Assembly (NCBI RefSeq): GCF_018780585.1
Contig: NZ_JADMJL010000041.1
Location: forward strand, 1-64,000
Reading direction: 5' to 3'
DNA: 64,000 nucleotides
Origin: Methyloversatilis discipulorum
GTDB taxonomy: Bacteria > Pseudomonadota > Gammaproteobacteria > Burkholderiales > Rhodocyclaceae
The position numbers and the translations under genes were made by a program. The notes below the pieces were generated by a model. The model did no database searches, had not been told where the DNA came from, and worked only from the letters and a program-made list of their open reading frames with translations. Shown here piece after piece: positions 52,665 to 64,000 of the stretch (position 1 is the stretch's first letter; each line of letters begins with the position of its first letter).

Positions 52665-53669
52665 TCAGCGTGCGCACAGTCGCAGCGCGATCTGCAGGAA
52701 CTCGTCCCACACGTCGCCACGCGCCACGCCCTTGATCATGCGGTCCAGTCGCGCGGCCTGCATCAGTGCAGTGCGGGTGGCGGCCGAGGACAGCCGCTGC
52801 AGCGCACGCTTGTACGGTGACTGGCGGGCGCCGAAGATGCGGGCGGCAGCCAGTGCGTCGTCGGCGCTGCGCCCGGCAGCCATTTCGGCTCGCGCGGTCG
52901 CCAGCACGCGCAGTTCAGCGACGATGATCCACAGCACCAGCGGAGCGGCCACGCCCTCGGCGCGCAGGCCGTCGAGCAGGCGGCTGGCGCGCGCGGCATC
53001 GCCAGCGAGCAGCGCCTGACGCAGGTCGTCGACGTCGTAGCGGGCGACGTCCATCACCGCGTTGCGCACCTGTTCGACAGAAAGTTCACCGGGCGGATGC
53101 AGCAGCGCGAGCTTCATCACTTCCTGGTTTGCCGCCAGCAGATTGCCTTCGACATGGCCGGCCATGAATTCCAGCGCTTCCGGTGTCGCGCTCTGCTGCT
53201 GGCGGGCGAGCCGGCCGGCCAGCCAGGCGGGCAGGCGCGCAAGACCGGGCGCGTTCAGTTCCAGTTCCATGCCGGATTCGATCAGCGCGGCGAACCAGCT
53301 GCTCTTCTTCGCCTTCCAGTCCATCAGTGGCAGCGTCACCAGCGTGATCGTGCCTGCCGGCGGATTCGCGGCGTAGCGGGCCAGTGCATCACTGCCTTCG
53401 CGACCCGGCTTGCCGGTCGGAATGCGCAGGTCGATCAGCTTGTCGCCGCCGAACAGCGACATATTGCCGGCCGCCTCGGCCAGCGCCGACCATTTGAAGT
53501 ACTGCGTCACCACCAGCACTTCGCGCTCGCTGAAACCCCGCGTACGCGCGGCGGCGCGGATGGCGTCCGCCGCTTCGATCACGAGCAGCGGCTCGTCGCC
53601 GTGCAGCACATAGAGCGGCGCGAGCGTGCCCTTCAGGTGGGCGTCGAGCTGTTCGGCGCGCAGCTGCAT
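52665..53669 (-). CDS. holA: DNA polymerase III delta subunit
   Basis: A 334-residue clamp-loader subunit that opens the sliding clamp. The start MQLRAEQLDAHLKGTLAPLYVLHGDEPLLV is family-typical, followed by a degenerate P-loop AAA fold and a helical C-terminal domain. It lies 5 bases after lptE in the conserved leuS-lptE-holA order. Confidence 0.94.
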   Translation of the reverse strand: MQLRAEQLDAHLKGTLAPLYVLHGDEPLLVIEAADAIRAAARTRGFSEREVLVVTQYFKWSALAEAAGNMSLFGGDKLIDLRIPTGKPGREGSDALARYAANPPAGTITLVTLPLMDWKAKKSSWFAALIESGMELELNAPGLARLPAWLAGRLARQQQSATPEALEFMAGHVEGNLLAANQEVMKLALLHPPGELSVEQVRNAVMDVARYDVDDLRQALLAGDAARASRLLDGLRAEGVAAPLVLWIIVAELRVLATARAEMAAGRSADDALAAARIFGARQSPYKRALQRLSSAATRTALMQAARLDRMIKGVARGDVWDEFLQIALRLCAR

Positions 53670-53674
53670 CGCGC

Positions 53675-54196
53675 TCAGGCAGGTTTGCGCTTGATCGCCT
53701 GCAGGCGGCGCAGCAACTGCTGGATCACGTCCGACTGCATTTCGGCCAGCAGGAGCTGTTCCTCTTCCTGCTTGGCCAGCGTGTCGCTGTCATTGAACGT
53801 GAGGTCGCGACGCATCTCGATGGTCGCCACCGGCGCGATCTCTTCATTGGTCGGCGTGCGTACGCGAAACGAGAAACGCTGGCGCAGCTGATACTCACGG
53901 ACGCGGCCTGCCGAGTTCAAGCTGAGAATGACCTTTTCGGTCCTGTTCTCGGTGATGTCGAGCACGGCATCGGCCGCCTTGATGTCATCCGCGACCTTGG
54001 ACGTGGTCTGCGCTTCGATGGCGCGCCTGAGTTGGGCTGTCAGCTCCGAGTAACGGTTGGAGTTGATGTACAGCGTCTGGAAAGGCAGATCACGTACACC
54101 GCGCAGGTGGAAACCGCAGGCCGCCAGCGGAAGCGCGGCGGCGGCGGCCAGCAGCAGGCTGCGGCGGGACGGGTTGGCGGGGGCGCTCACGGGCAT
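53675..54196 (-). CDS. lptE: LPS-assembly lipoprotein LptE
   Basis: A 173-residue outer-membrane lipoprotein (lipobox LAAC, Cys27, then GFHLRG) that plugs the LptD barrel during LPS insertion. The conserved FQTLYINSN and an alpha/beta core follow. The position between leuS and holA is the standard one. ATG 54196 lies 8 bases after leuS. Confidence 0.95.
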   Translation of the reverse strand: MPVSAPANPSRRSLLLAAAAALPLAACGFHLRGVRDLPFQTLYINSNRYSELTAQLRRAIEAQTTSKVADDIKAADAVLDITENRTEKVILSLNSAGRVREYQLRQRFSFRVRTPTNEEIAPVATIEMRRDLTFNDSDTLAKQEEEQLLLAEMQSDVIQQLLRRLQAIKRKPA

Positions 54197-54204
54197 CTCC
54201 TGCT

Positions 54205-56919
<2,715 letters not shown>

Positions 56920-56932
56920 TTACCGGGCAGGC

Positions 56933-57862
56933 TCAGGCCGGAGCCGTCCGGCGTGTTGCCGGGCTGCTGCGCGACACTTCGCGCAGCATGGTTTCGGCGT
57001 CGTCGGCGAAGCGCAGCGTGAGATGCGGCAGCGGCAAGGTCTGGCCGCGCTCGTCGTACGCTTCCTTCACCCGCCGCAGGAATTCGCGCCGCACCTCCCA
57101 TTGCGCCATCGCCGCGACACGGATGCGTGCCCGCACGATGAGCGCAGATTCCTGCCACTGGTCCACGCCCGCCATCTCGAGGTCGCCGAGGATGCGGGCG
57201 CCGAAGTACTCGTCCTCGCGCATCGCCTTGGCGACGTCGAACATGATGGCGTAGATGTCGGCCACCCGGTCAGTCGGCGCCATCCGCACATCGATCACCG
57301 CATGGGCGAATTCACGCGAGCGGCTGGTGACCGTCGTGATCTCGCCGTTCGGGACGAAGTGCACATTGCCCTCGTAGTCGCGCAGCCGCACATAGCGCAG
57401 CGTCACTTCCTCGACCACGCCGCCGTGGCCGGCGATGTCCACGATGTCGCCGACGCGGATCTGGTTTTCCAGCAGCACGAACAGCCCCGAGAACAGATCC
57501 TTCACCAGCGACTGGGCACCGAAGCCGATGGCGATGCCGGCCACGCCAGCAGTGGCCAGCAGCGGGGCGACCGAAATGCCCAGCGCACTCAGCGCGATGC
57601 CGCCGGCCAGCACGAGGATGACCACCGATGCCGCGTAGCGCGCGACCCGAACCAGGGTGTCGATGCGCTTGATGTCTTCCGCACAGTCGGTGCGCCGGCG
57701 CAGTGTTTCGTGGATCAGCCGTATCGAGCGCCGGGCGAGGTGCTGCAGCATCCAGGCGAGCAGCAGGATCAGGAACAGCTTCACCGCGAGGTCAAGCACC
57801 TGAGGCAGGCGGTCGCCCGCCCATGCGTACAGCCAGGCGGCAGTCTGTGTCCAGTCGTTCAT
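56933..57862 (-). CDS. MscS-family mechanosensitive channel
   Basis: A 309-residue small-conductance-type channel that vents solutes on osmotic down-shock. There are three N-terminal TM helices, a pore-lining helix region (LLATAGVAGIAIGFGAQSLV) followed by KDLFSGLFVLLE, then the beta and alpha/beta cytoplasmic vestibule domains. It lies upstream of leuS on the same strand, 94 bases apart, and is divergent from uvrD. Confidence 0.95.
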   Translation of the reverse strand: MNDWTQTAAWLYAWAGDRLPQVLDLAVKLFLILLLAWMLQHLARRSIRLIHETLRRRTDCAEDIKRIDTLVRVARYAASVVILVLAGGIALSALGISVAPLLATAGVAGIAIGFGAQSLVKDLFSGLFVLLENQIRVGDIVDIAGHGGVVEEVTLRYVRLRDYEGNVHFVPNGEITTVTSRSREFAHAVIDVRMAPTDRVADIYAIMFDVAKAMREDEYFGARILGDLEMAGVDQWQESALIVRARIRVAAMAQWEVRREFLRRVKEAYDERGQTLPLPHLTLRFADDAETMLREVSRSSPATRRTAPA

Positions 57863-57998
57863 TGTCGTGGTCTCTCCCTGTTTGCGTTGTCCGGGTTAGA
57901 CGCGACCGCCCTGCCCGGGGCCGGTTCCTCGCTGTAGGAGGAGGACTACACGTCCGCGGGGCGCGACCGTCGGCAGGCAGCCCGGTAGAATCCGCCGC

Positions 57999-60227
57999 AT
58001 GACATCCAACCCGCTTCTTTCCGGTCTGAACGAACAGCAGTTCCAGGCCGTCACGCTGCCGTCGCAGTCGGCGCTCATCCTCGCGGGCGCCGGGTCGGGC
58101 AAGACGCGCGTGCTGACCACGCGTCTGGCCTGGCTCATTTCGACCGGCCAGGTGTCGCCGCACGGCATCCTCGCGGTCACCTTCACCAACAAGGCGGCCA
58201 AGGAAATGCTGGCGCGGCTGACCGCGATGCTGCCGATGAATGCACGCGGCCTGTGGATAGGCACTTTCCACGGTCTGTGCAACCGCATGCTGCGCGCGCA
58301 CTGGAAAGAGGCCGGGCTGCCGCAGCTGTTCCAGATACTCGATTCGGGAGACCAGCTGTCGGCCATCAAGCGCATGCTGAAGGCGCTCAACATCGACGAC
58401 GAGAAATTCCCGGCGCGCGACCTGATGTATTTCATCAATTCGGCCAAGGAGCAGGGGCTGCGCCCGCACGAGGTCGAGGCCTTCGACGACTTCGCGCGCA
58501 AGCGGGTCGAGCTGTACCAGGCTTACGAGGTGCAGTGCCAGCGCGAGGGCGTGGTCGATTTCGCCGAGCTGCTGCTGCGCTGTCACGAGCTCCTGCAACG
58601 CAACGAGCCGATACGCGCGCACTACCAGCGCCGTTTCCGCCACATCCTGGTCGACGAGTTCCAGGACACCAACGTGCTGCAGTACCGCTGGCTCAAGCTG
58701 CTGGCCGGCCTCGGCACCGAAGGTCAGGCGGCGGTGATGGCGGTCGGCGACGACGACCAGAGCATCTACCGTTTCCGCGGCGCCGAGGTCGGCAACATGC
58801 GCGACTTCGAGCGCGAGTTCCACGTCGACAACGTCATCCGGCTGGAACAGAACTACCGCTCGCACGGCAACATCCTCGACGCCGCCAACGCGGTGATCAA
58901 GCACAACAGCGGCCGCCTCGGAAAGAACCTGTGGACCGAAGCCGGCCACGGCGAGCCGCTGCGCGTCTATGAGGCCTTCAACGACATCGAGGAAGCGCGC
59001 TGGGTGGTCGAGGAAATCCGGGCGCTGATCCACGACGGCACGGCGCGCGACGACATCGCGCTGCTCTACCGCAGCAATGCGCAGTCGCGCGTGCTCGAAC
59101 ACGCGCTGTTCTCGGCCGGCATTCCCTATCGCGTCTATGGCGGTTTGCGCTTCTTCGAGCGGCAGGAGGTGAAGCACGCACTGGCCTACATGCGGCTCAT
59201 CGCCAATCCGCACGACGACACCGCATTCACCCGCGTGGTGAACTTCCCGACCCGCGGCATCGGCGCGCGTTCGCTGGAACAGCTGCAGGACGCCGCGCAG
59301 GCGCACGGCAGCAGCCTGTACGGCGCGCTGAACTTCCTGACCGGCAAGGCGGCGCAGTCGGTCGGCGCCTTCATCAAGCTGGTCGACCAGCTGCGCTTCG
59401 CCTGCGAGGGGCTGAAGCTGCCGGAAATGGTCGAGCAGGTACTCGAACTGTCCGGCCTGCGCGCGCACTACCTGACTGAAAAGGAAGGTCAGGAGCGCGT
59501 TGCCAACCTGGACGAAATCATCAACGCGGCCGCCAACTTCATTTCCGAGGAAGGCTACGCCCAGGTCGCGGCCGAGGACGAAGCCGCGCCGCCCGATCCG
59601 CTGTCCGCCTTCCTGTCGCACGCGTCGCTCGAGGCGGGGGAACACCAGGCCGACGCCGGCCAGGCTGCGGTGCAGCTGATGACCGTGCACTCAGCCAAGG
59701 GACTGGAATTCGACGTGGTGTTCATCGGTGGTCTCGAAGAAGGCCTGTTTCCGCACGAGAACTCGGTGCTGGAGCGAGACGGTCTGGAAGAGGAGCGCCG
59801 GCTCATGTACGTCGCCATCACCCGCGCCCGCAAGCGCCTCTACCTGTCGTTCGCGCAGTCGCGCATGCTGCATGGTCAGACCCGCTACAACCTGCGCAGC
59901 CGCTTCTTCGACGAGATTCCGGCCGAACTGCTGAAGTGGCTCACGCCGCCGGCCAGCGCACGCGGCTACGGCGGCTTCGGCAGCAGCAGTGCCGCGCCGT
60001 CGGCACCGGCGAGCAGCAATCCGCGCAGCTTCGGCAGCGGTCGCCGGACGACGGCGGTCAATGACAGCGGCTTCCGCGTCGGCCAACAGGTGAGCCACGC
60101 CAAGTTCGGCGCTGGCGTCATCGTCAACGCCGAAGGCTCGGGCTCCGACGCCCGGGTCCAGGTCAATTTCGGTGCGTCGGGCGTCAAGTGGCTGGCGCTC
60201 GCCGTGGCCAAGCTGTCGCCGGCCTGA
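57999..60227 (+). CDS. uvrD: ATP-dependent DNA helicase UvrD
   Basis: A 742-residue SF1A 3'-5' helicase for nucleotide excision and mismatch repair. Motif I AGAGSGKTRVLTTRL, motif II VDEFQDTN, motif III GDDDQSIYRFRGA, motif V MTVHSAKGLEFDVVF and motif VI VAITRARKRLYL. The C-terminus has the usual Tudor-like end (VGQQVSHAKFGAGVIVNAEG). ATG 57999 has no Shine-Dalgarno sequence and lies 7 bases after TAGAAT (57986-57991), as in tsaD. Confidence 0.97.
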   Translation: MTSNPLLSGLNEQQFQAVTLPSQSALILAGAGSGKTRVLTTRLAWLISTGQVSPHGILAVTFTNKAAKEMLARLTAMLPMNARGLWIGTFHGLCNRMLRAHWKEAGLPQLFQILDSGDQLSAIKRMLKALNIDDEKFPARDLMYFINSAKEQGLRPHEVEAFDDFARKRVELYQAYEVQCQREGVVDFAELLLRCHELLQRNEPIRAHYQRRFRHILVDEFQDTNVLQYRWLKLLAGLGTEGQAAVMAVGDDDQSIYRFRGAEVGNMRDFEREFHVDNVIRLEQNYRSHGNILDAANAVIKHNSGRLGKNLWTEAGHGEPLRVYEAFNDIEEARWVVEEIRALIHDGTARDDIALLYRSNAQSRVLEHALFSAGIPYRVYGGLRFFERQEVKHALAYMRLIANPHDDTAFTRVVNFPTRGIGARSLEQLQDAAQAHGSSLYGALNFLTGKAAQSVGAFIKLVDQLRFACEGLKLPEMVEQVLELSGLRAHYLTEKEGQERVANLDEIINAAANFISEEGYAQVAAEDEAAPPDPLSAFLSHASLEAGEHQADAGQAAVQLMTVHSAKGLEFDVVFIGGLEEGLFPHENSVLERDGLEEERRLMYVAITRARKRLYLSFAQSRMLHGQTRYNLRSRFFDEIPAELLKWLTPPASARGYGGFGSSSAAPSAPASSNPRSFGSGRRTTAVNDSGFRVGQQVSHAKFGAGVIVNAEGSGSDARVQVNFGASGVKWLALAVAKLSPA

Positions 60228-60233
60228 TCGCTC

Positions 60234-61130
60234 ATGAGCGCGCGCCTCCGCCTCTTCTGTTTCGCAGCGCTGCTGTCCGCAGCGGGCACGGCTGCCGCGT
60301 CGGAACAGTGGCGCACCGCCCACCTGCGTGGCGAGTGCGACACGGCGCTGGCCGAGGCGCGTGGCGCCGCCGAGAAGGGCGAGCCGGAAGCGATGCTGCA
60401 GATGTCCGACTGGCATTTCTTCGGCACCTGCCTGGACAAGAACGACACCGAATCGGCACGCTGGGCGCTGCTGTCGGCGGAGGCCGGACTGGCGCGGGCG
60501 CAGGCCGTGGCCGGGCAGATCCGTGCCAGCGGCATCGGCGTCGAGCGCAATGCGGCAGAGGCACGCCGCTGGTACACGCTGGCGGCCGAAGGCGGTGACC
60601 CGGAAGGCATGCTGTTGCTGGCCAAGATGATCGAAGCTGACACCGCCGACCCGCTGGCGCCGGAACTGGCGCTGGCCTGGGTCCGGCGCGCGGCCGACAG
60701 GAACTACGCGCCGGCCTATGTCCATCTGGCGGCGATCTACAGCGGTGGTGGTGCCCAGACCGACTACGCCGAATCGGCACGCTGGCTGGAGAAGGCGATG
60801 CAGGCCGGCTACAAGGACAATTCGGTCTGGGTCGCCTGGTCATGGGCCTGCCTCAACCTTGGCCGTTACGACGAGGTGCTGCAGGCGGCGACCAAGGTGC
60901 CGAACGACGCGCCGGAATTCAAGGCGGCGCAGATCAACCACGCGCACGCACTGTTGCTGAACGGACAGATCGGCAATGCGCGCGAGGTGTACGCCGCCAA
61001 TATGACCTTGCGCGGCGCCGACGAATTCCGCCGCATCCTGCGCGAGGACTTTGCCGAACTGCGCCGTTCCGGACGCGATCACCCGGGCATGGCGCGCATC
61101 GAGAAGCTGTTCCTGTCCGGCAAGCCCTGA
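60234..61130 (+). CDS. Exported Sel1-repeat protein
   Basis: A 298-residue protein with a signal peptide (RLRLFCFAALLSAAGTAAA) and Sel1-like TPR repeats (EPEAMLQMSDWHFFGTCLDK, ARAQAVAGQIRASGIGVERN, PAYVHLAAIYSGGGAQTDYA). Such periplasmic repeat proteins act as interaction scaffolds. Only six bases separate it from uvrD, so it is probably in the same transcript. The partner is unknown. Confidence 0.85.
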   Translation: MSARLRLFCFAALLSAAGTAAASEQWRTAHLRGECDTALAEARGAAEKGEPEAMLQMSDWHFFGTCLDKNDTESARWALLSAEAGLARAQAVAGQIRASGIGVERNAAEARRWYTLAAEGGDPEGMLLLAKMIEADTADPLAPELALAWVRRAADRNYAPAYVHLAAIYSGGGAQTDYAESARWLEKAMQAGYKDNSVWVAWSWACLNLGRYDEVLQAATKVPNDAPEFKAAQINHAHALLLNGQIGNAREVYAANMTLRGADEFRRILREDFAELRRSGRDHPGMARIEKLFLSGKP

Positions 61131-61135
61131 ACGAC

Positions 61136-61717
61136 GTGCACCGCGACCGCCATCGCAGCTACGCCGAGCTGTCGTCCGCGCATCGCGAGGGCATCGACTA
61201 CCACGTCACCGTCGAGCGACGCGGCAGCGGGGTCGCCATCGTCGCGCCGCATGGTGGGCGCATCGAGCGCGGCACGTCGGAGGTGGCGCGTGCGATCGCC
61301 GGCAACGACTTCGATCTTTACCTGTTCGAAGGCGCGTTGCCGACAATGAACTTCGAAACGCTGCACATCACCAGCACCCGCTTCGACGAGCCGCGCGCGC
61401 TGGCGCTGATCGCCGATTGCGACGCCGTGCTGGCGGTGCATGGCGTGGCCGATACCGGCGAGCGCGCGCTGCTCGGCGGCCGCGATCGTGCGCTCGCCTG
61501 TGCCTTGGCCGATCGCCTGTACGCACGCGGCGTGCTCGCGCAGACCAGCGGCCATCGCTACGCCGGCCTCGACCCGCGCAATCTGTGCAACCGGGGGCGG
61601 CTAGGCCGCGGCGTGCAGATCGAACTGAGCGACCGGCTGCGCGGCGGTCGCTACGAAAAGGCAGTGATCGATGCCGTTCGTGCTGCCCTGCATGGACGGG
61701 TCATGACGCGACGCTAG
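61136..61717 (+). CDS. Poly-gamma-glutamate hydrolase-like zinc protein
   Basis: A 193-residue cytoplasmic protein of the family related to phage poly-gamma-glutamate hydrolase. The zinc motif is clear (IVAPHGGRIERGTSEVARAI), and a second conserved region (LAVHGVADTGERALLGGRD) carries another likely ligand. The start is GTG 61136, five bases after the Sel1 gene; no closer ATG fits. No capsule genes are nearby and the substrate is unknown. Confidence 0.8.
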   Translation: MHRDRHRSYAELSSAHREGIDYHVTVERRGSGVAIVAPHGGRIERGTSEVARAIAGNDFDLYLFEGALPTMNFETLHITSTRFDEPRALALIADCDAVLAVHGVADTGERALLGGRDRALACALADRLYARGVLAQTSGHRYAGLDPRNLCNRGRLGRGVQIELSDRLRGGRYEKAVIDAVRAALHGRVMTRR

Positions 61718-61748
61718 AATGCAAGGCTGACCTCGTCAGCAACCCGTC

Positions 61749-62585
61749 ATGCGCACCCCCTACCTGCTTGCCGGATTCATCGTTGCCCTCGTCGCGCTGG
61801 TGCTCGGCCGGATCATCTACGACGATCCAGCGCGATCGGGCGCTGCGCCGACGTTGCGTGCGCTGTATTCGATCGAGCCACCGTTCGCCTACATCGACGC
61901 GCGCGGCCGTGTCACCGGCGAGGCACCGGAAATGCTGCGCGTGCTGGCCAAGCGGGCGGGTCTCGGCGAGGTCGAGTTCATCCACACCGAGTTCGGCCAG
62001 TTGCTGCACGATCTGCAGGCTGGTCGCGCTGACATTGTCGCCAGCGGTCTGTTCGTGACACCCGAGCGCGCGCAGCGCGCTCGCTTCACCCGGCCGACCG
62101 CGCAGGTATCGTCGGCGCTGCTGGTGGGTGCGGGCAATCCGCTCGACCTGCACGGCCTCGACGACATCGCCGCGCACCCGGATGCGGTGCTGGCCGTCAT
62201 CGACGGCGCGGTCGAACTGACGGTGGCCAAGCGAGCCGGCGTGCCGGCCGCCCGCATTCAGCGGCACAGCGACGCGACCAGCGCAGCGGTGGCGGTGATC
62301 GAGGGCCGGGCCGACGCGCTTGCGCTGTCCGACGTGTCCTTGCGCCACATGCTGGCGGTATCCGGTCTGACCGGTGTCGAACTGGCGCAGCCCTACCGGC
62401 CGCCGCAGCGCGAAGGGCGGGGCGAAGCAGGCTGGCCCGCCTTCGCGCTGCGTCCGCAGGACGAGGCGATGGCGCGCCGCATCGACGAGGCGATGGCCGG
62501 CTACCTCGGTTCGCCCGAGCATCGCGCGCTGGTCGCGGCCTTCGGCTTCGGTCCGCACAACCTGCCGGCGCCTGCACAGCGATGA
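61749..62585 (+). CDS. Membrane-anchored periplasmic solute-binding protein (PBPb family)
   Basis: A 278-residue protein with an N-terminal TM anchor (YLLAGFIVALVALVLGRIIY) and a family-3 solute-binding fold (YSIEPPFAYIDARGRVTGEA, LLHDLQAGRADIVASGLFVT). There are no ABC permease genes beside it. Instead its stop overlaps the start of a membrane sensor gene (ATGA), so it probably acts as a ligand receptor for that sensor. A TAGAAT hexamer at 61716-61721 may be a promoter element. Confidence 0.85.
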   Translation: MRTPYLLAGFIVALVALVLGRIIYDDPARSGAAPTLRALYSIEPPFAYIDARGRVTGEAPEMLRVLAKRAGLGEVEFIHTEFGQLLHDLQAGRADIVASGLFVTPERAQRARFTRPTAQVSSALLVGAGNPLDLHGLDDIAAHPDAVLAVIDGAVELTVAKRAGVPAARIQRHSDATSAAVAVIEGRADALALSDVSLRHMLAVSGLTGVELAQPYRPPQREGRGEAGWPAFALRPQDEAMARRIDEAMAGYLGSPEHRALVAAFGFGPHNLPAPAQR

Positions 62586-64000
62586 ACGGGCGCAGCGCAA
62601 TGGCGGGCGGCCCGCCGGTATTCGGTCTGGCGCTGCTGCTGTGCGCCTGCATGGGCCTGATGAGCTATGCGCACGTGCGCTGGGACGACAGCCTCGCTGC
62701 CGCGCTGACCGCGCGCGACAATCTGGCGCAGTCGCGCCGTTACGCGCTGCTTGCGCAGCTCGACACCGAGCGCCTGCTGACCGGCGCGACGACGATACCG
62801 CGCACCCGTGTGATTGCCCATCTGGACCGTGCCCTCACGACCGCGCGCGATCTGCGCAGCGGCGGTGGTGCCATCGCCGGCTTCTCGGCGCGGGCGCCGG
62901 TGGCCGGCGACGTGGCCGCGGCCGCCGATGCCTACATGGCGGCGCTGGCCGATGCGCGCGCCATCATGGAACGCCAGCTCGACGGATTCGAGGCGGGCGG
63001 CAGCGCGCTGCTGCTGGCGCAGCGCGCGGTCGATGGCCGCGCCGTCGCGCTGGAGGACGCATTGCTGCGCCATCTCGCGGCACAGCGCCGGCTGCTGCGC
63101 CAGCACGACACGGCGACGCTGGCGCTGGTGGCGGTACTCGGTCTGCTCGTGCTGTTCTATCTGTACGTTGCGCACCGGCGTCGCGATGCCGCAGTCGATG
63201 CGCTGCTCGGCAGCGAGTCGCGCCTGCGCGCCTTCGTCGACAGCCTGCCCGAGATCGCCTTCATGCTCGACCGTCACGGTCGCTATATCGAGTCCTTCGG
63301 CAATGGCGGCGCCTTGCTCGCATCGCCAGCGGAAACCCTGGTCGGTCGCACCGTCGAGGAGGTGTTCCCGGCCGACGTGAGCAGCCGCTTCCTCGCGGTG
63401 ATCCGCCAGGCGCTGGCGCGGCAGCGCACGCAGTCCTACGAATACACGCTGGAACTGGCGGGCCGGCAGGTGGTGTTCGATGCCCGCGTGTCGCCGGTGC
63501 CCGGCAGCGACCGCGTCGTCTGGGTGTCGTGGGACGTGACCGCGCGCCGCCGCGCCGAGGCGCACGTGCAGGCGCTGGGCCGGCTGTACAACTTCCTCAG
63601 TCAGGTGAACCAGACCATCGTCTGGTCGGCCGATGAGGACGAGCTGTTCGAACGCATCTGTCGCGTCGCCATCGAGTTCGGCGCCTATCGCTTCGCCTGG
63701 ATCATGCGCGCCGACGACAGCGGCACGCTCGCGCTGCGCGCCAGTGCCGGCAGCGCGGTCGCCGATCGCGCGCAGCTGGTCAGTGCATCGTCCACCGACG
63801 CCGACAGCGTCACCGCCGCGGTCATGCGCAGCGGCAAGCTGTGTCGCCTGTCGGCGCTCGACGGCGACGACGCGTGGATGCCGGCAGCGCGGGCCGCCGG
63901 TTGCATGGGCTACGTCGGCCTGCCGATCCGGCTCGACGACAAGGTGGTCGCGGTGCTTGGCCTGATCGCGCGCGAAGTCGCCCCCGAGGACGAGGACGAA
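62582..64000 (+). CDS. Membrane sensor protein with PAS and GAF domains, 3' truncated
   Basis: An open frame of 473 codons running off the window. Visible order: TM helix (VFGLALLLCACMGLMSYAHV), an extracytoplasmic helical region, second TM helix (LALVAVLGLLVLFYLYVAHR), PAS domain (ESRLRAFVDSLPEIAFMLDR) and GAF domain (ADEDELFERICRVAIEFGAY, GCMGYVGLPIRLDDKVVAVL). The output domain lies beyond the edge; GAF domains of this type often precede GGDEF/EAL or histidine kinase modules. It is translationally coupled to the binding protein. Confidence 0.85.
   Translation, partial: MNGRSAMAGGPPVFGLALLLCACMGLMSYAHVRWDDSLAAALTARDNLAQSRRYALLAQLDTERLLTGATTIPRTRVIAHLDRALTTARDLRSGGGAIAGFSARAPVAGDVAAAADAYMAALADARAIMERQLDGFEAGGSALLLAQRAVDGRAVALEDALLRHLAAQRRLLRQHDTATLALVAVLGLLVLFYLYVAHRRRDAAVDALLGSESRLRAFVDSLPEIAFMLDRHGRYIESFGNGGALLASPAETLVGRTVEEVFPADVSSRFLAVIRQALARQRTQSYEYTLELAGRQVVFDARVSPVPGSDRVVWVSWDVTARRRAEAHVQALGRLYNFLSQVNQTIVWSADEDELFERICRVAIEFGAYRFAWIMRADDSGTLALRASAGSAVADRAQLVSASSTDADSVTAAVMRSGKLCRLSALDGDDAWMPAARAAGCMGYVGLPIRLDDKVVAVLGLIAREVAPEDEDE

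Overview
The window is a high-GC, gene-dense chromosomal segment of a betaproteobacterium. The gene orders miaB-phoH-ybeY-corC-lnt-glyQS-gmhB-plsC, rpsU-yqeY-dnaG-rpoD, leuS-lptE-holA and the split cox cluster are typical of that class. A PEP-CTERM protein fits the Rhodocyclales/Methyloversatilis neighbourhood, but genus is an inference. I see no prophage, IS element, integrase or CRISPR array, and nearly all genes look vertically inherited.

Layout. 1-6965: aa3 cytochrome c oxidase genes (ctaD partial, a small assembly protein, ctaG, DUF2970, ctaE), then surf1, a thioredoxin-like SCO-related protein, heme A synthesis (ctaA, ctaB) and an SCO copper chaperone. 7031-7972: rpoH on the minus strand behind a perfect CIRCE operator. 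8112-19744: a long plus-strand housekeeping run (miaB to gloA) covering tRNA modification, ribosome maturation, lipoprotein and LPS precursor synthesis and glycyl-tRNA synthetase. 19843-24648: a PEP-CTERM protein and a hybrid kinase/HD-GYP pair. 24853-32139: an orphan TAXI binding protein and a tripartite RND pump with an AcrR/TtgR-like operator. 32146-36849: a bactofilin gene, a GlrK/QseG/GlrR-like signalling operon and a BON-domain gene. 36870-39588: an ODP-type metallo-hydrolase, a tRNA, a phosphodiesterase and a CBS protein. 39646-45551: the macromolecular synthesis operon rpsU-yqeY-dnaG-rpoD, with divergent tsaD. 45558-47666: plsY, folB, ogt and a chalcone-isomerase-like protein. 47866-50601: a SLAM-like outer-membrane protein with a FecR/TbpB-barrel-like partner. 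50645-57862 (minus): marC, proA, holA, lptE, leuS, mscS. 57999-64000: uvrD, a Sel1 protein, a poly-gamma-glutamate hydrolase-like protein, a periplasmic binding protein and a truncated PAS/GAF sensor.

The most interesting reading is a local sigma-54 circuit. The enhancer-binding regulator at 34945-36321 belongs to the GlrR/QseF type, whose enterobacterial site is TGTC-N10-GACA. Two exact TGTC-N10-GACA sites (32881-32898 and 32949-32966) lie upstream of a strong sigma-54 promoter (GGCAC-N5-TTGC) for the bactofilin gene. A near-copy (15 of 18 bases) lies upstream of a second sigma-54-like promoter for the BON-domain gene on the other side. The kinase-lipoprotein-regulator operon therefore appears to be flanked by its own targets, both envelope or cytoskeletal proteins.

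Second is a two-gene unit that looks like a type XI (SLAM-type) secretion system whose cargo carries an N-terminal FecR domain. Further regulatory points are CIRCE control of rpoH, a heat-shock-like promoter between dnaG and rpoD, and a TetR-type operator on the RND pump with no linked regulator gene.
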